NCBI GenBank assembly: GCA_017961325.1
Contig: JAGCXM010000031.1
Location: forward strand, 1 to 64,000
Length of the DNA stretch: 64,000 nt
Reading direction: 5' to 3'
Origin: a bacterium
GTDB taxonomy: Bacteria > UBP6 > UBA1177
The position numbers and the translations under genes are program-made. Below the pieces are notes generated by a model that saw only the letters and a program-made list of their open reading frames with translations, ran no database searches and had not been told where the DNA came from. Positions 34,222 to 43,585 of the stretch are shown here, in pieces. Position 1 is the first letter of the stretch; each line of letters begins with the position of its first letter.

Positions 34222-35682
34222 TTACTTTTGAAGAAGCTCTATCCCTTTCTCGATTCTTTTGAGTGATTCAGCCTTTCCGATTATTGCCGCGATGTCGCTT
34301 CCGCCGCCCGGAGTAAGCTCTTTTCCGCTGAGTGCAACGCGCATCGACCAGAGCAGAACTTTTTTGTTTATTTCCGCTTTTTCTGCGATATCGACAACTT
34401 TGTAGTAAAGTTTTTCGTGGTCCCAATCCTCAAATTTTTCGAGTTCAGGCTTCAGCAGAAGAAGCGCCTGAAGCGAATTTTCCTTGTCGGTCTTCATCTT
34501 CTTGTTTACGTAAAGATCTGCCGAATATTCAGGCAGTTTATCGACAAAATCGAGCTGCGGAATGACGTCGCTGAAGTATTCCGTTCTTTTGTGAAGTCCT
34601 GCTGCGATAACGTCGAAGTTGACGTCTTCGCGCTTTACAGCCTGCCTGATGAAGGGCATAGCGTGTTTCAAAAACTCGTCCTGCGACATTGCGCGGATGT
34701 ACTCGCTGTTGAGCCATCTGAGCTTTACTTCATCAAAAATGGCGGGAGATTTGCCTATTCCCTTGATGTCGAAAGCCTCGATAAGTTCCGGCAGCGTAAA
34801 GATCTCGCGGTCGTTTCCCGGGTTCCAGCCGAGGAGTGCAACATAATTCAAAAGGGCGTCTTTCAGACAGCCTTTGTTGATGAAATCGGCGTAGCTTGCG
34901 TCTCCGTCACGCTTCGAAAGTTTGCGCTGAGCGTCTCTCATGACGGGTGAAACGTGAACGTAATGCGGTTTTTCCCAGCCGAAAGCGTCGTAAAGAAGAT
35001 TGTATTTCGGAGTCGAGATCAGGTATTCGCTTCCGCGGACGACGTGAGTGATACCCATGAGGTGGTCATCAACTACGTTTGCGAAGTTATAAGTAGGATA
35101 ACCATCTGATTTTATTAAGATTAAATCATCCATCGTCGAGTTTTCGACTTCGATGTCACCGTAAACCTCATCGTGGAATGAAGTCGTTCCGGAATCGGGC
35201 ATCTTCTGCCTGATTACATAAGGAATTCCTGCATCCAGATTTTTCTGAATTTCCTCTTTCGAAAGGCTGAGGCAGTGTCTGTCGTATTTCGTCTGCTCGT
35301 GGTTTTCCTCGCAGTGCTTTCTGAGGTCGTCGAGACGCTCTTTCGTGCAGAAACAGCGGTAGGCATATCCTTTTTCGATAAGCTCTTCGGCATATTTCAT
35401 GTAAATTCCGGCTGCCATTCTTTCGCTCTGGACGTACGGGCCGTAATCACCGCCTACATCCGGACCTTCATCGTGGTCGAGCCCCGTTTCCTCCAAAGTT
35501 CTGTAAATCAGGTCTACTGCACCTTCTATCTTCCTTTCCTGGTCGGTATCCTCGATTCTGAGAACGAAAGTCCCGTGATTTTTTCTCGCAATAAGCCACG
35601 CATAAAGAGCCGTTCTGAGATTTCCGACATGCATATAACCGGTCGGACTCGGCGCAAACCTTGTTCTTACCTTTTCACTCAT
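34222..35682 (-). CDS. gltX: Glutamyl-tRNA synthetase
   Basis: This 486-residue class I synthetase has the HIGH-type motif APSPTGYMHVGN (about 10-21) with RTALYAW after it, and the KMSKS counterpart RKLSKRDGD (about 255-263). A zinc-like CFCTKE ... C..H region lies near 110-135, as in some bacterial GluRS. It starts at ATG 35682 with AGGAG; the upstream in-frame codons are not preceded by a ribosome site. Gap of 13 nt to ileS: one operon of two tRNA synthetases. Confidence 0.97.
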   Translation of the reverse strand: MSEKVRTRFAPSPTGYMHVGNLRTALYAWLIARKNHGTFVLRIEDTDQERKIEGAVDLIYRTLEETGLDHDEGPDVGGDYGPYVQSERMAAGIYMKYAEELIEKGYAYRCFCTKERLDDLRKHCEENHEQTKYDRHCLSLSKEEIQKNLDAGIPYVIRQKMPDSGTTSFHDEVYGDIEVENSTMDDLILIKSDGYPTYNFANVVDDHLMGITHVVRGSEYLISTPKYNLLYDAFGWEKPHYVHVSPVMRDAQRKLSKRDGDASYADFINKGCLKDALLNYVALLGWNPGNDREIFTLPELIEAFDIKGIGKSPAIFDEVKLRWLNSEYIRAMSQDEFLKHAMPFIRQAVKREDVNFDVIAAGLHKRTEYFSDVIPQLDFVDKLPEYSADLYVNKKMKTDKENSLQALLLLKPELEKFEDWDHEKLYYKVVDIAEKAEINKKVLLWSMRVALSGKELTPGGGSDIAAIIGKAESLKRIEKGIELLQK

Positions 35683-35695
35683 AAAATTCTCCTTC

Positions 35696-38452
35696 CTACC
35701 TGATGGTTTCGTAGCAGCTTTCACAGATTCCGGTAATATCTTCGGAATAATCGTGAAGCACTCTCTTTTTCCAGCAGCGCGGACATTTTTCGCCTTCAGC
35801 GGTCGTTACGCCGATCCAGAGATCAGCATCCTCAATTTTTTCAAGTCCTTCCGGCGTCTGAGCCTTTTCAAAGGCTGAAACTATGAAAATCGATTCAAGG
35901 TTATCGAGTTCGGCATCGAGAACCGGATTGTTTTCGTAATAAATCCGCACTTTTGCATCAAGCGAATGACCTATCGTCTTGTCTGCGCGGAGAACTTCGA
36001 GCTTCTTCTGGACCGCGTTCTTCGCGTCAAGGACAGTCTGCCACTTTTCAAGGAATTTAGCGTCTTCGTCATTGAAATTTGATTCCGGGAACTGCTCAAG
36101 GAAAACGCTTTCCTTCTTGGCACCCTTCAAGTATCCGTAAGCCTCTTCGCATGTGAAGCTTAGGATCGGAGCGAGTGCCTTGACGACGTCAGAAAGTATC
36201 GAATAAACAACGCTCTGCGTCATTCTGCGTCTCTTGTCGTCGGCACGCATCGTGTAGCGGTCTTTGATGATGTCGAGATAGACCGCGCTCATCGGGATCG
36301 TGAAGAAGTCGAGCATTTCGTGGTGAACGCGGTGGAACTCGTAGTTTTCGTAGTATTCGCGGATGTCTTTAAGTCTTTCCTGCCATGTGAGATAAGCCCA
36401 CCTGTCGAGCGAAGCAAGCTCTTCCTTTTTGACAGTCATCGTTTCGGGGTCGAAATCGTTGACGAAACCGAACATGAACCTGATCGTGTTACGGATCTTT
36501 CTGTATGCCGTAGCACAGCTTTCGATGATCGAATCGCCTATCCTGTTGTCGTCGCTGTAGTCCTCACAGGCAACCCAGAGTCTCAGAATTTCTGCGCCGT
36601 ATTTGTTGATCTTGACCTGCGGATCAATGAAGTTTCCTTTGCTCTTCGAGATCTTTTCGCCTTTCTCGTCAACGATGAATCCGTGCGTGATGAGGTTTCT
36701 GTAGGGAGCCCTGCCGTTGATGAGGACGCTCATTTTGAGCGAGGACTGGAACCATCCTCTGTGCTGGTCGCTTCCTTCGAGGTAAAGGTCTGCCGGGAAA
36801 GTGAAACCTTTTTCGCCGTTCAGAACTTTCGCCCAGCTTACGCCGCTGTCGAACCATACATCGAGAATGTCGTTTTCCTTGCTGATATGCGTACCGCCGC
36901 ATTTCGGGCATTTGAAACCTGACGGAAGGAACTCAGCCGCAGTTTTGTCGTGCCATACCTGGATTCCCTTTTCAGAAATTTCGTCCGCAACTTTGTGCGC
37001 GATAGCTCCGTCGACTATCTTTTCGCCGCAGTCGTCGCAGGAGAAGGCGATTATCGGAACGCCCCAGCTTCTCTGACGAGAGATGCACCAGTTCGGAGCT
37101 TTTTCGAGCATCGGAACGATTCTTTTTCTTCCCCACTCCGGAACCATGCGGACTTTCGCGATCTCGTCAAGGCATTTTTTGCGAAGTCCGGTGTCGTCCA
37201 TTGAAATGAACCACTGTTCTGTCGCTCTGAAAATGACCGGTTTGTGGCATCTCCAGCAGTGCGGATAGCTGTGGTCGATCATTTCGCCCGGCTTGTTGAG
37301 AAGGTATCCGGTATTGTAAAGGTGTTCCGTGATGACGGGATTCGCCTTGAAAACGTGCATTCCGCCGATAACGGGGATGTTTTCGTCGATGATTCCGCTG
37401 CCGTTGACCGGAGCATAGGGCTCAAGACCGTATCTGAGACCTGTGACATAGTCGTCGGCACCGTGTCCCGGAGCGGTGTGAACGCAGCCCGTACCTGCAT
37501 CGGCAGTGACGTAGTCGGCATAAACGATTATCGATTCGCGGTCGATGAACGGGTGACGAGCCTTCATTCCCTCGAATCTCATTGCGTCGAATTCAGCAAC
37601 GACTTCAGGATTTTCGGCTCTTACAGCCTTTACGAACGAATCTTTGAGAACGCTTGCGACGATAAAGACTTCGCCGTTGTATTTGACAGCCGAATATTTG
37701 AATTCGGGGTTGAGCGCGATCGCAAGGTTAGCCGGAAGAGTCCACGGAGTCGTCGTCCAGATAACGAAGTTCACCTTCTCCCCTTCAAGCTCTTCGAGTT
37801 TGTCGATGAGCGGGAATTTGACGTAGATCGAAGGAGACTGATGGTTGTCGTATTCGATCTCGGCTTCTGCAAGAGCCGTTTCGCAGCTCGTGCACCAGTA
37901 AACAGGCTTTTTCGCCTTGAAAAGAGCGCCTGACTCTGCAACTTTTGCAAACTGATGAGCGATGCAGCCTTCATATTTCGGGTCGAGAGTAATATACGGA
38001 TGATCCCAGTCAGCCAGAACGCCGATGCGCTTGAAGCCTTCACGCTGAGTGTTTACCCAGTTCATAGCGAACTTCTTGCACTCTTCCAGGAACTGGCTTT
38101 TCGTCATCTCTTTGCGCTTTGAGCCGAGCTTTTCAGCCGTTTTGAGCTCGATCGGAAGACCGTGGCAGTCCCAGCCCGGAATGAGCGGAGTGTATTTTCC
38201 CGACATATTTTTGAACTTTACGACAAAATCCTTGAGAGTTTTGTTGAGAATATGACCGTTATGGAGATTTCCGTTGGCATAAGGCGGACCGTCGTGAATA
38301 ACGAACGTCGGTTTTCCGTCATTCTGCTCCAAAATTTTGAAATAAATATTGTTTTCATTCCATTTTTTCAAAATTTCGACCTCTTTCACCGGAAGATTTG
38401 CCTTCATCGGGAAATCGGTCTGCGGAAGATTGAGCGTTTTGCTGTAATCCAT
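35696..38452 (-). CDS. ileS: Isoleucyl-tRNA synthetase
   Basis: This 918-residue enzyme has HIGH motif DGPPYANGNLHNGHIL (about 52-67), a CP1 editing domain (WTTTPWTLPANLA region), KMSKS GEKISKSKGNF (about 598-607), an anticodon-binding helical domain and a C-terminal zinc finger (CPRCW...CESCYE). The first in-frame ATG (38467) forms part of the SD sequence (GGAG) of the better start at 38452. A consensus promoter lies 42 nt upstream; no T-box structure was found. First gene of the ileS-gltX operon. Confidence 0.97.
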   Translation of the reverse strand: MDYSKTLNLPQTDFPMKANLPVKEVEILKKWNENNIYFKILEQNDGKPTFVIHDGPPYANGNLHNGHILNKTLKDFVVKFKNMSGKYTPLIPGWDCHGLPIELKTAEKLGSKRKEMTKSQFLEECKKFAMNWVNTQREGFKRIGVLADWDHPYITLDPKYEGCIAHQFAKVAESGALFKAKKPVYWCTSCETALAEAEIEYDNHQSPSIYVKFPLIDKLEELEGEKVNFVIWTTTPWTLPANLAIALNPEFKYSAVKYNGEVFIVASVLKDSFVKAVRAENPEVVAEFDAMRFEGMKARHPFIDRESIIVYADYVTADAGTGCVHTAPGHGADDYVTGLRYGLEPYAPVNGSGIIDENIPVIGGMHVFKANPVITEHLYNTGYLLNKPGEMIDHSYPHCWRCHKPVIFRATEQWFISMDDTGLRKKCLDEIAKVRMVPEWGRKRIVPMLEKAPNWCISRQRSWGVPIIAFSCDDCGEKIVDGAIAHKVADEISEKGIQVWHDKTAAEFLPSGFKCPKCGGTHISKENDILDVWFDSGVSWAKVLNGEKGFTFPADLYLEGSDQHRGWFQSSLKMSVLINGRAPYRNLITHGFIVDEKGEKISKSKGNFIDPQVKINKYGAEILRLWVACEDYSDDNRIGDSIIESCATAYRKIRNTIRFMFGFVNDFDPETMTVKKEELASLDRWAYLTWQERLKDIREYYENYEFHRVHHEMLDFFTIPMSAVYLDIIKDRYTMRADDKRRRMTQSVVYSILSDVVKALAPILSFTCEEAYGYLKGAKKESVFLEQFPESNFNDEDAKFLEKWQTVLDAKNAVQKKLEVLRADKTIGHSLDAKVRIYYENNPVLDAELDNLESIFIVSAFEKAQTPEGLEKIEDADLWIGVTTAEGEKCPRCWKKRVLHDYSEDITGICESCYETIR

Positions 38453-38493
38453 AATAAATAACTCCATTTAAATAAGCAGTAAAAAAACGCGGA

Positions 38494-38521
38494 ATATTAG
38501 TCTTTTTCATTACAAAGTCAA
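38494..38521 (-). promoter_or_regulatory. Promoter of ileS-gltX
   Basis: On the minus strand TTGACT (38521-38516), 16 bp, TAATAT (38499-38494). Confidence 0.55.
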
Positions 38522-38638
38522 GTTGAAAAGGGGATTTGCCACGAAATGACAGACCGCTCTGCAAAAGCAGGCGTTAACATGTTTTATTTTCCCTTTTTTC
38601 ATTTTTGAAGTATAAGCGACGGGTTTTTGGGAGGTCGG

Positions 38639-39493
38639 ATGAAAAAAATCTACGCTTTCATAAAGTCGGCGAGATTCGCAGAAATTTCAATTTTATTGGG
38701 TTTCCCTATGATCGGTCTCTTTTTCGCGTTTGAATCTCTTCCGCAACTGCTGTCGGTCAGGGTTCCGCTGTTCGCCGCCGCTACTTTTCTCCTTTCTACG
38801 GCGGTTTATGCATTCAACGGGCTTGCCGGAATCGGCGAAGATAAAGAAAACGCCCGTCTTTCTGATCTGAAAAGCAGAAAATCGACTTTCACCGCCACTG
38901 TTGCCGTTTCATTATCCTTTTCCCTACTTTTTTTCTTTCTGATAAAGTCCGGACTCGCAGTTTCAGCAGTTGTAAGTTTTCTTCTGTGGTGCATATATTC
39001 GTTCCCGCAAAAGGGATTCAAATATAGGCCGGTTTTAGGAACTCTGATTCATTTTGTCGCTCAAATCATACACTTTTTAATGGGTTACACCGTCATCAAA
39101 CCGATTGACGGTGCCGGAATCGCAGCTTCCGTCTATTTCGCCATTCTCTTTTCGGCAGGTCACATAAACCACGAACTTATCGACCGGGAAGCTGACGAAA
39201 AAACGGGAATCATGACCGGCGCGGTATACTTCGGCGCAAAAATGTGGGAAAAGGTTTCGTTCTCCATGTTTCTTGCGGCAACGATTTACATTCTGATCGC
39301 ATCTCTGGCCGTTTCAGGAATGATTTTTCACACTTTCCCTTTTGTAGCAGCCGGATTAGTCCACACTCTTTACAAACTTCCTTCGTTCAAAAAAGCTCCT
39401 GAACAGTCTAAATTTCTTGCGGAAAGAAGTTTTTACAGGGTTTTGTACTTCGTCGCCGGAACGTTTTTCATATTAACTAAAATTTTCAAATAA
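38639..39493 (+). CDS. UbiA-family prenyltransferase
   Basis: This 284-residue membrane protein has about eight to nine helices and the two UbiA Asp-rich sites in modified form: NGLAGIGEDKEN near 61-72 (usual NDxxDxxxD, first Asp replaced) and a canonical-looking HINHELIDREADEKTG near 175-190. Family members attach prenyl chains to aromatic rings of quinones, haem or chlorins. Which acceptor is used cannot be told; no quinone genes are adjacent. ATG 38639 has GGGAGG upstream. Confidence 0.8.
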   Translation: MKKIYAFIKSARFAEISILLGFPMIGLFFAFESLPQLLSVRVPLFAAATFLLSTAVYAFNGLAGIGEDKENARLSDLKSRKSTFTATVAVSLSFSLLFFFLIKSGLAVSAVVSFLLWCIYSFPQKGFKYRPVLGTLIHFVAQIIHFLMGYTVIKPIDGAGIAASVYFAILFSAGHINHELIDREADEKTGIMTGAVYFGAKMWEKVSFSMFLAATIYILIASLAVSGMIFHTFPFVAAGLVHTLYKLPSFKKAPEQSKFLAERSFYRVLYFVAGTFFILTKIFK

Positions 39494-39498
39494 AAACA

Positions 39499-40479
39499 AT
39501 GAATTACAAAGCAAAAATCATTTATTTCTCCAAGAAGGCCGATGCAGAGAAAATCGGCGAAAAACTGGTTTCCTCAGGCATTGCCACGCAATTTTTTCCG
39601 ATAAAGAAATGTGTTATAACCGAAGACATCTCAGACTACTTCATTTTTGACAAAACACAGGCTTCGTCGCTTGAAAAGAATTATGCACGGGACGGAAAAC
39701 TGAAACAGTCCGCACTGATATCAATACAGAAAATCGTTCTTGAAAGACTTCTGGAAAAAACGGATAACACGCTTTTCTTCCTCGAAGAAAATTTCTCACC
39801 GGAAAGTTTTTATATTAAAAAGACATTTTTCAGATGCGGAATAAACTTTTTCTCTTTCGGAAGAATCGCTCCGGAATTCGGAATAACAATCGTCAGAGGC
39901 GCCTTGGACATAGGTTTTCACGAAGCTTCTTTTCTGTGTTTTCCGAATCAGGAGAACCTTTTTCAGACGAAAATGCCGCCGTTTCCAGATTTTAACGGAA
40001 GAATTGCCATAGATGCACCGCCTGATTCAGTTCCGGCGAGGTATCTCCGTTTCTTCAGAAGTCCGCTGCTTATGACACGGGGACTTATCAGATTCTTCAC
40101 TGAATACCAACCGGAGAAAAGACACGAAAAAATTTTCGTTTTCACTTCGGAAAAGGCTTGTGACACGTACGCTTCCTCCGAAAGGACGCTCCAGTTTTTG
40201 AAACTTCTGGGAAAAAGAGGTAAAAGTTTTTCCGATTTCTCCGAACTTCAGCCCGAAACGACGGTCTTAACTTGGTCGACGAAACGCTTTTTCTCGCTCT
40301 GGAAGAACGGTTTGAGACCTATTCCGGCAACAAAATCGCTTGCGGCGCAGATGTTCAAACAAAAAATCAGATCAATCGGCGAACTCGTAACTTTGCCGCC
40401 TGACACGGAAAAGTTCCAGAAAGTTAAAATTTTCCTGCAAAATTCTGAACTCGGAAATTTTGAAATAAATAGGCGTTAG
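39499..40479 (+). CDS. Hypothetical protein following the UbiA homologue
   Basis: This is a 326-residue protein with no family I recognise. It has no signal peptide or membrane segment, is rich in Phe, Lys and Glu, and has an alternating alpha/beta look. It starts ATG 39499, only 5 nt after the ubiA-like stop and without a visible ribosome binding site, so it is probably translated by re-initiation. Tight coupling suggests a shared task with the prenyltransferase. Segments such as FVFTSEKACDTYA are vaguely reminiscent of HemD-type folds, but I do not claim this. Confidence 0.7.
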   Translation: MNYKAKIIYFSKKADAEKIGEKLVSSGIATQFFPIKKCVITEDISDYFIFDKTQASSLEKNYARDGKLKQSALISIQKIVLERLLEKTDNTLFFLEENFSPESFYIKKTFFRCGINFFSFGRIAPEFGITIVRGALDIGFHEASFLCFPNQENLFQTKMPPFPDFNGRIAIDAPPDSVPARYLRFFRSPLLMTRGLIRFFTEYQPEKRHEKIFVFTSEKACDTYASSERTLQFLKLLGKRGKSFSDFSELQPETTVLTWSTKRFFSLWKNGLRPIPATKSLAAQMFKQKIRSIGELVTLPPDTEKFQKVKIFLQNSELGNFEINRR

Positions 40480-40513
40480 TTATTTCTTAATTCAACAGGC
40501 GGATATTCTGCCG

Positions 40514-41830
40514 TCATTTAAGAATATCGGCAATAAAATCGGTTCCTTCCCTTGAAACGATCCTGCATTTCAGAGTGCTGCCCTCTTTTTCGCCTTCCAG
40601 ATTGGTTATTATCGTGATTCCGTCAATTTCAGGCGCCTGATTCCAGCATCTGCCGACCGGAACTTTAAGTTCGGGATCAATTCCTTCGTAAAGAACTTCC
40701 ACCTCGCGCCCGACGAATCTGTCAAGGCGTCTTTCCATGCACTCATGAGCCGCTTTTTCGATTTCGGCAAATCTTGCATCGGCGGTTTTTGAAGGAACGG
40801 CGCGCATTTTGAACGATGCCGAAGACTCCTCCTTTGAATATTTGAAGGCACCGATATAGTCGAAAAATCCCTTTTCGACGAATGTTTTCAATAGTTCGTG
40901 ATCCTCTTTTTTCTCAGCCGGAAAAGATGAAATGACTGTCGTCCTGAGCAGGTAATTTTCGCCGAAAACATCTTTGATCATGTCGATCAAATTATAGATA
41001 TCCTGCTCAGCGTAACGCCTGTTCATCGCTCTCAGCACAGTGCCTGAAATATGCTGAACCGGCACTTCCAGATAGTTATGCATTTTCTCGGAATCTCTAA
41101 TAGTTTCAAGAAGTTCCCTGTCAATTCCCGACGGATATAAATACATTACGCGGAACTTGAAACCGCCTTTCAAAGCGTTGATTGCGCGTATCAGTTTTTT
41201 CAGCGACGAACCGGTTTTCGAGCCATACTGCGTCGTATCCTGAGCGATAATGACAATCTCCTTGACGCCGGTCTTTATCAGGTTTTCTGCTTCGGCAAGA
41301 ATGTCCTTCAACGGACGCTCGCGGTATCTTCCGCGGATATGCGGAATAGCACAGTATGAACAGAAATTGTCGCAGCCGTCGGCTATTTTGAGATAAGCCG
41401 TCCAAGGCGAATAAGTGAGGACGCGCCCCATTGAAGCAGTGTAGATAAACTCAGACTGTCCGATTTTCCCTTTATAGCCGCTTTCCCAATTCTCAGAAAC
41501 GGTTTCCGCGACATTCGGAAGATCGTTCACGCCGAAAATGAAATCGGCTTCAGGAAGCATTTCACCCAGATTCGGATAAAGCTGAGGCAGACACCCCATG
41601 ACGGCGATTTTCGCCCCTTTTTTCAATCCTCCGTGGAGCTCGAAAAACGAGTTGACCGATTCCTCGCGGGCATCGTTGATAAAACTGCACGTGTTCAAAA
41701 TGACGAGATCGGCTTTATCTGAAGTTTCGGCTACTTCCCAGCCGCTGTCAACGAACTGGGCTATGACGACTTCTGAATCGACTCTGTTTTTCGGACATCC
41801 GAGAGAGCAGCAGAACAGTTTCTTCTTCAT
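40514..41830 (-). CDS. rimO: Ribosomal protein S12 methylthiotransferase RimO
   Basis: This 438-residue radical-SAM enzyme methylthiolates an Asp of ribosomal protein S12. The N-terminal UPF0004 domain has SLGCPKNRVDSE (Cys 12) with further Cys at NTCSF and VMGCLPQ for the auxiliary cluster. The radical-SAM motif is CDNFCSYCAIP (about 152-162), and a C-terminal TRAM domain ends the protein. The R-V-D-S-E after the first Cys and PHIRGRYRERP are RimO-type, distinguishing it from MiaB. ATG overlaps the preceding HD-GYP stop (ATGA). Confidence 0.95.
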   Translation of the reverse strand: MKKKLFCCSLGCPKNRVDSEVVIAQFVDSGWEVAETSDKADLVILNTCSFINDAREESVNSFFELHGGLKKGAKIAVMGCLPQLYPNLGEMLPEADFIFGVNDLPNVAETVSENWESGYKGKIGQSEFIYTASMGRVLTYSPWTAYLKIADGCDNFCSYCAIPHIRGRYRERPLKDILAEAENLIKTGVKEIVIIAQDTTQYGSKTGSSLKKLIRAINALKGGFKFRVMYLYPSGIDRELLETIRDSEKMHNYLEVPVQHISGTVLRAMNRRYAEQDIYNLIDMIKDVFGENYLLRTTVISSFPAEKKEDHELLKTFVEKGFFDYIGAFKYSKEESSASFKMRAVPSKTADARFAEIEKAAHECMERRLDRFVGREVEVLYEGIDPELKVPVGRCWNQAPEIDGITIITNLEGEKEGSTLKCRIVSREGTDFIADILK

Positions 41831-43476
41831 GATTTTCTTATTTCTTCCGCGATCTTTCTCGTCATTTCAACGGGATGATAATTTGCAAAAATACCAGCAA
41901 CTTTCAGCGCATTCGCGGCTACAGTAGTGTTTTTGTCAATAGAATACTGCGAAAAGAAATAAAAAGGAATCTCTGAAATCTCTTTTTTATGCTTGATTGC
42001 GGCAAGAAGACGCATCGGTGTAATCGCACTGCCCGGCATATCTATGTCGCAGAGAATAAAACCGAGAACATCCTTCAGATCTTTTATCAGCTGGGCCGCT
42101 TTTTCAATGGTTCTTGCCTTTATAACATCAATGTTGACTCTGCCGAACTTATCGGCGATATCGTCAAGATCGAATCTTTTCTGACTGATTACAACCGCCG
42201 TAATATTGTTTGTAGAAGAATCACTTTCCGATATCAGCTGTGTAGAATCGAGTGCATCAATAATCCTGTCACTGAAAAACTTGGTGTCTTTCAGCTGCTG
42301 CAGAGCCTCTTTCGGCGGTATATTCGAAATTCTCGTCATTATGTCATAGGTATCTACAAGAAGAAGAATAAGCGATCCTATCGGAATTTCGTTAAGTTTC
42401 AAACCGCGCGGGAACCCCTCACCGTTGTAGGTCTCATACATATTTTCAAGACAGTTGAGCGAAAGTTTCGAGAGCTGGACTCCGACAAAAAGTTTCGTCG
42501 CAATCTGTGAATACGTTCTCATTTTTTCCGTATTCGTATTGTTTTTGATATCGAGAGCGGTCAGGTGAATCTTTTTTCCTACATCGTGAAGATACGCTGC
42601 AACCGTAAGATCGTAGATTTCAACTTCCGAAAGATTAATAGCCTCACCTATCTCCTTGCAGAGAATCGCAACGCGCTGAGAATGTGCAAAATAAGCGTCT
42701 CCACGCGCAGAATCGAGAAGATTCGAAAAAATACGAAGCAGTTCGATAAGTTGGCTTTCCTGCTCGCGAACCCAGCTCGGCATGCTGCTTATCATGGAAG
42801 TCGTAACTGAGGTTAAATCCACTTTTTGCCCTGAAAGCTCGGCCTTGTTTACAATCATCGAAAATGTTTCACGATTTTCCTGATTGATCTTTTCTTCATC
42901 CATGGAGGCGACATCATTGATTCTGTTCGCCATTTCGACATCGTTCGGATTCTCGAGATTAATTATATTTTCCTTGAGAAAATTGGAATTTATCGGAATA
43001 TTGTTTCTTACAAGTCTGTCAAAAGCCGTAAGATCGTTGCTGTACTGCTTTAAAATAAGAGCTTTTACCACATTTGAAACGGCAACGACGGGAACAACCG
43101 AATTAACGCCGTTAAGCATGACTTTGAGTTCGTCAAAAAGAACTATATTCTGCGGTTCGTAGGTCAAAACAGTCAGACGATAGTTGTTTATACTGTATTT
43201 AAGCGGAAAAATAACTTTGTCGTTTGCCATTTTAAACGGCATGACGTCAGACGGATTAACCATCGCCATTTTTTCGAGCTTTTCACTAGTAATATACTGG
43301 ACATTGAACTGTTTCGAGAGATACTGCAGCAAATCAGTTTCAGAAATTTTACCCGATTTGAACAAAATTTCGCCGAGATACGCCGGCTGAGTCTTCTGAA
43401 AACTCAAAGCCTTCTGTAAATCTGCTTCCGAAATCAACCCCGCGTTTAAAAAATATTCCCCGACTTTAATAGCCAT
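41827..43476 (-). CDS. HD-GYP protein with MshEN-like N-terminus and receiver-like C-terminus
   Basis: This is a 549-residue protein with three parts. Residues 1-150 resemble the MshEN/GspE-N cyclic di-GMP-binding domain (VGEYFLNAGLISEADLQKAL, then LGEILFKSGKISETDLLQYL). An HD-GYP phosphodiesterase domain (about 250-420) has AYLHDVGKKIH and NGEGFPRGL in place of the canonical GxGYP. A receiver-like domain (about 425-549) has the phospho-acceptor-like CDIDMPG. It probably degrades cyclic di-GMP and senses it through its own N-terminus. Translationally coupled to rimO downstream, an unusual pairing. Confidence 0.8.
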   Translation of the reverse strand: MAIKVGEYFLNAGLISEADLQKALSFQKTQPAYLGEILFKSGKISETDLLQYLSKQFNVQYITSEKLEKMAMVNPSDVMPFKMANDKVIFPLKYSINNYRLTVLTYEPQNIVLFDELKVMLNGVNSVVPVVAVSNVVKALILKQYSNDLTAFDRLVRNNIPINSNFLKENIINLENPNDVEMANRINDVASMDEEKINQENRETFSMIVNKAELSGQKVDLTSVTTSMISSMPSWVREQESQLIELLRIFSNLLDSARGDAYFAHSQRVAILCKEIGEAINLSEVEIYDLTVAAYLHDVGKKIHLTALDIKNNTNTEKMRTYSQIATKLFVGVQLSKLSLNCLENMYETYNGEGFPRGLKLNEIPIGSLILLLVDTYDIMTRISNIPPKEALQQLKDTKFFSDRIIDALDSTQLISESDSSTNNITAVVISQKRFDLDDIADKFGRVNIDVIKARTIEKAAQLIKDLKDVLGFILCDIDMPGSAITPMRLLAAIKHKKEISEIPFYFFSQYSIDKNTTVAANALKVAGIFANYHPVEMTRKIAEEIRKS

Positions 43477-43585
43477 AACCGACTCCCCAAAAGCAACCCC
43501 AAAAAGCGGGTAATTTTAGTCAAAAAAAAATAAAATCAAATATTTCAGCCGCAAAATAAAAGTAAATTAACAAAAAAATTCTGAC

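Noticed and set aside
37244-37933. Long frames antisense to ileS, including one of 229 codons
   Set aside because: They are reverse-strand echoes of ileS, without SD or family similarity.
38453-38638. A T-box or other riboswitch before ileS
   Set aside because: The gap is short and the promoter leaves about 35 nt of leader, too little for a T-box.
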